From Gammaproteobacteria bacterium (GTDB lineage Bacteria; Pseudomonadota; Gammaproteobacteria; UBA5335; SLRW01), in the NCBI GenBank assembly GCA_007134115.1, contig SLLK01000056.1, positions 1-8,610 on the forward strand: DNA of 8,610 nt, given 5' to 3'. Below, piece by piece: positions 7,271 through 8,610 of the stretch. The number at the start of each line of letters is the position of its first letter. Position 1 is the stretch's first letter. The position numbers and the translations under genes are program-made. Under the pieces are notes generated by a model. The model searched no databases and was not told the origin of the DNA. It worked only from the letters and a program-made list of their open reading frames with translations.

Positions 7271-7293
7271 CCGGCAGTTGTAGCCCCTGCCGG
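7271..7293 (-). other. Hairpin in the leader of the dehydrogenase transcript
   Basis: CCGGCAG (7271-7277) and CTGCCGG (7287-7293) form a perfect 7-bp stem with a nine-base loop, 12 bases upstream of the ribosome binding site in the expected untranslated leader. No T-run follows, so it does not look like an attenuator by itself. It could affect message stability or translation, or be chance in GC-rich DNA. Confidence 0.4.
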
Positions 7294-7354
7294 TTCATTA
7301 TCAGTATTCAAGCGCCGCGCGCCATGAGTTGAGTAATTACTCTATACGCAAACC

Positions 7355-7382
7355 ATCATAACGCACCCGATGCCAGTGTCCA
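7355..7382 (-). promoter_or_regulatory. Probable sigma70-type promoter of the dehydrogenase gene
   Basis: Read on the - strand, TGGACA (7377-7382, five of six matches to TTGACA) is followed after 16 bases by TATGAT (7355-7360, five of six matches to TATAAT). Transcription would begin near 7348, giving a leader of about 100 bases to the ATG at 7247. A dyad overlaps the -35 element, which suggests control by a DNA-binding protein. Confidence 0.55.
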
Positions 7383-7393
7383 GTATCGGGTGC
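7363..7393. promoter_or_regulatory. Inverted repeat straddling the -35 box, candidate operator
   Basis: GCACCCGAT (7363-7371) and ATCGGGTGC (7385-7393) are perfect 9-base arms separated by 13 bases. Their centres are 22 bp apart, about two helical turns, so a dimer could contact both on one face. The space between the arms contains the TGGACA -35 element. This geometry suits an operator; the alternative is a hairpin ending the transcript of the upstream Lon-domain gene, but no T-run follows on either strand. Confidence 0.45.
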
Positions 7394-7402
7394 AACAACG
7401 AT

Positions 7403-7425
7403 AATCCACGTGATTTTGGTGGATT
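7403..7425. repeat. Second inverted repeat upstream of the dehydrogenase promoter
   Basis: AATCCAC (7403-7409) and GTGGATT (7419-7425) are perfect 7-base arms around a nine-base T-rich centre. It lies about 20 bp upstream of the -35 box, where activator sites often sit. It could equally be a small hairpin at the end of the Lon-domain transcript. Confidence 0.35.
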
Positions 7426-7460
7426 CGGTGGCAGCGTAAGCTAAAGGGCAGTAGCAGGCA

Positions 7461-7489
7461 GTATTAAGTTTTCCGTATTAAGTATTAAG
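7461..7489. repeat. Three copies of the octamer GTATTAAG
   Basis: GTATTAAG occurs at 7461-7468, 7475-7482 and 7482-7489; the last two share one G, so the spacing is 14 then 7 bases. The block is AT-rich in otherwise GC-rich DNA and lies 34 bases past the stop of the Lon-domain gene. The role is unknown: it could be protein-binding iterons, slippage-derived sequence or part of a dispersed intergenic repeat. Confidence 0.55.
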
Positions 7490-7522
7490 GAAACGCTGAC
7501 CAACACCCACCGGCTCACTCCA

Positions 7523-8110
7523 TCAGGCCCCGGCTTCCTCCCGCACCACGGGCAACAATCGATAAAGCCGCTCCACCGGATCATCGAGTTCCAGCAGGGT
7601 CTGCTTGTACTCGGGCTCCAGCGGCAGAATCTCCACCAGGCGACCACCCACCCAGCGCGCGTCGTCATAGTCACACTGGCGCTCTGTCCAGGGCGGCCCC
7701 AGTTCGCTGTACAGTGCTTCAAGCAAGCGGGCCAGCACCGCGCAATCGGGGGGAACACGCGCCGCTGTCTCCGCAGGCAGTGCTTCAATTTCGGCCATCC
7801 ACAGGTGTGCGGGGGTTTGCCATTGTTTTAGCAGGCGCACGCGTTGCTCGCCGTCCACGGTAATACCCAGTTGGCCGTCGTCGAGGCGGGTGAAATCGGT
7901 GATACGCACCTGTGTGCCCACCGCGGCGGGCACCGCTGTATCGCTGCCATCTTCCTCGCGCAGGGCCAGGGTAATGACAAAGCCGTGGTCATTGCGCATG
8001 CAGGTGGAGACCATATCCAGATAACGGGGCTCAAAAATCCGCAGCGGCAGGGGACCGCCGGGAAAAACCACGGTACGCAACGGAAACACGGGCAGGGTGG
8101 ATGGACTCAA
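7523..8110 (-). CDS. Stand-alone Lon substrate-binding (LON N-terminal) domain protein
   Basis: The 195-residue cytoplasmic protein consists only of the Lon protease N-terminal domain. LPVFPLRTVVFPGGPLPL (6-23) followed by RIFEPRYLDMV (24-34) is the classic start of the domain. A beta-rich core with VGTQVRI (64-70) and LGITVDGEQRVRLL (81-94) comes next. The C-terminal helical part contains WVGGRLVEILPLEPEYKQ (153-170) and LLELDDPVERLYRL (172-185), as in other family members. There is no AAA+ ATPase and no Ser-Lys protease domain, and the length is normal for these short relatives, whose job is not well established; binding of unfolded protein is plausible. Translation starts at TTG-8110: an in-frame TGA six codons upstream excludes an earlier start, and later ATGs would remove the conserved domain start. 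It lies 82 bases after an MFS gene on the same strand. Confidence 0.9.
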   Translation of the reverse strand: MSPSTLPVFPLRTVVFPGGPLPLRIFEPRYLDMVSTCMRNDHGFVITLALREEDGSDTAVPAAVGTQVRITDFTRLDDGQLGITVDGEQRVRLLKQWQTPAHLWMAEIEALPAETAARVPPDCAVLARLLEALYSELGPPWTERQCDYDDARWVGGRLVEILPLEPEYKQTLLELDDPVERLYRLLPVVREEAGA

Positions 8111-8115
8111 GATGG

Positions 8116-8123
8116 CTCCCCTC
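8116..8123 (-). promoter_or_regulatory. Ribosome binding site that selects a TTG start for the Lon-domain gene
   Basis: GAGGGGAG on the - strand ends five bases before TTG-8110. No ATG or GTG precedes the conserved LPVFPL segment in this frame, so the strong site and the upstream TGA together fix the unusual start. Confidence 0.7.
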
Positions 8124-8192
8124 GTCAGGCCTCACCGGCAACTTCGCCAGCATAGGCCAAACATGGGGGCAGCGCGAGACGGCGCCGCCGGA

Positions 8193-8610
8193 TCAGGGCG
8201 ACGAGGCGCTGCGTGCCTGAGGTGGCCGCACCAGCAGAATAATCGCCACCGCGATCAGGGTAATGGCGGCGTAGGCATGGAAGGCACCGGCATAGCTGCC
8301 CACCGCATCCGACACCGCACCGGCGGCCACCGGCCCCAGCGCGCCCACGGTAGTCACCACCAGCCCCATGGTGGCAAACAGGGCAGCGTAGTTGCGGCGG
8401 CCGAAGTAATTGGCGATCAGGGTGGGTGCCGAAACATAGGCCAGCCCCCAGCCCATGCCGAAGAACACGGCAAAACTGTAGACCAGGAACGGTGTGGTCG
8501 CGATCGACAGCAGCAGCAACGCCACCAGCTCGCAGAACAATCCGGCGGCCAGCAGCAGACGCGGTTCAATGCGGTCGCCGAGCACGCCGGCAAACAGGCG
8601 GCCCACGGTA
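8193..8610 (-). CDS. MFS transporter, C-terminal part (cut by the window edge)
   Basis: The reading frame is open to the end of the window, so the start and N-terminal half lie outside. The visible part, about 139 residues, carries roughly four hydrophobic helices. It opens with GRLFAGVLGDR, the loop motif that sits between helices 8 and 9 of major facilitator transporters. Helices follow around LLLAAGLFCELVALLLLS, FAVFFGMGWGLAYVSAPTL, ATMGLVVTTVGALGPVAAG and YAAITLIAVAIILLV. The segment LIANYFGRRNYAALF between helices 10 and 11 resembles monocarboxylate and oxalate/formate-type MFS members. The chain ends in a short polar tail after VRPP. The substrate is not predictable from this fragment. 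The codon at 8606 (GTG) is internal, not a start. Confidence 0.88.
   Translation of the reverse strand, partial: TVGRLFAGVLGDRIEPRLLLAAGLFCELVALLLLSIATTPFLVYSFAVFFGMGWGLAYVSAPTLIANYFGRRNYAALFATMGLVVTTVGALGPVAAGAVSDAVGSYAGAFHAYAAITLIAVAIILLVRPPQARSASSP

Noticed and set aside
5163..7283. 706-codon open frame on the + strand, opposite the dehydrogenase
   Set aside because: It lies almost wholly antisense to a clear PQQ/heme protein. Its translation is His, Arg, Gly and Ala rich with no recognisable domain, as expected for the mirror of GC-rich coding sequence.
7248..7298. Upstream ATG start at 7298 for the dehydrogenase
   Set aside because: It would put 17 non-signal residues before a typical signal peptide and would translate through the leader hairpin and ribosome site.
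7441..7788. 115-codon open frame on the - strand overlapping the Lon-domain gene and the spacer
   Set aside because: It overlaps conserved coding sequence in another frame, and its tail just translates the AT-rich octamer block.
1..8610. Mobile element, CRISPR array, tRNA or rRNA
   Set aside because: No transposase or integrase motif, no regularly spaced long repeats, no tRNA cloverleaf and no rRNA-like sequence was seen on either strand.

Overview
The window reads as ordinary chromosome from a GC-rich gammaproteobacterium. This rests on three things: high G+C with strong third-position bias; a YdbH-like/DUF1318 envelope gene pair of the kind found in proteobacteria with an outer membrane; and a periplasmic PQQ/heme c alcohol dehydrogenase. 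I cannot name the genus. I see no insertion sequence, phage gene, tRNA, rRNA or CRISPR array.

Layout. Four genes run rightward on the + strand: a PiT-family phosphate permease (17-1267), shikimate dehydrogenase aroE (1356-2186), a YdbH-like AsmA-type periplasmic protein (2255-4309) and a DUF1318/YdbL-type lipoprotein (4370-4984). A long, nearly perfect hairpin (4991-5042) then separates them from three genes on the - strand. In order of transcription (right to left) these are the C-terminal part of an MFS transporter cut by the window edge (8193-8610), a stand-alone Lon substrate-binding-domain protein (7523-8110, TTG start) and a quinohemoprotein alcohol dehydrogenase (5058-7247). The 275-bp spacer 7248-7522 is AT-richer than its surroundings. 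It holds a good sigma70-like promoter for the dehydrogenase, several dyads (one straddling the -35 box), a leader hairpin and a cluster of three octamer repeats.

How the genes fit together. The phosphate permease and AroE are housekeeping functions. The YdbH-like protein and the lipoprotein beside it probably act as one unit in lipid traffic between the inner and outer membranes, by analogy with E. coli YdbH-YnbE-YdbL. Here no separate ynbE lies between the two genes, and the lipoprotein appears to combine a YnbE-like lipidated N-terminus with a YdbL-like C-terminal domain. The dehydrogenase would oxidise alcohols in the periplasm and pass electrons through its own heme c to an acceptor encoded elsewhere; no PQQ synthesis or partner cytochrome gene lies in the window.

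I did not find a clearly new multi-gene system. The points most worth a second look are the hybrid lipoprotein next to a shortened YdbH-like protein, the aromatic C-terminal tail on the dehydrogenase, and the dyad-rich dehydrogenase promoter.
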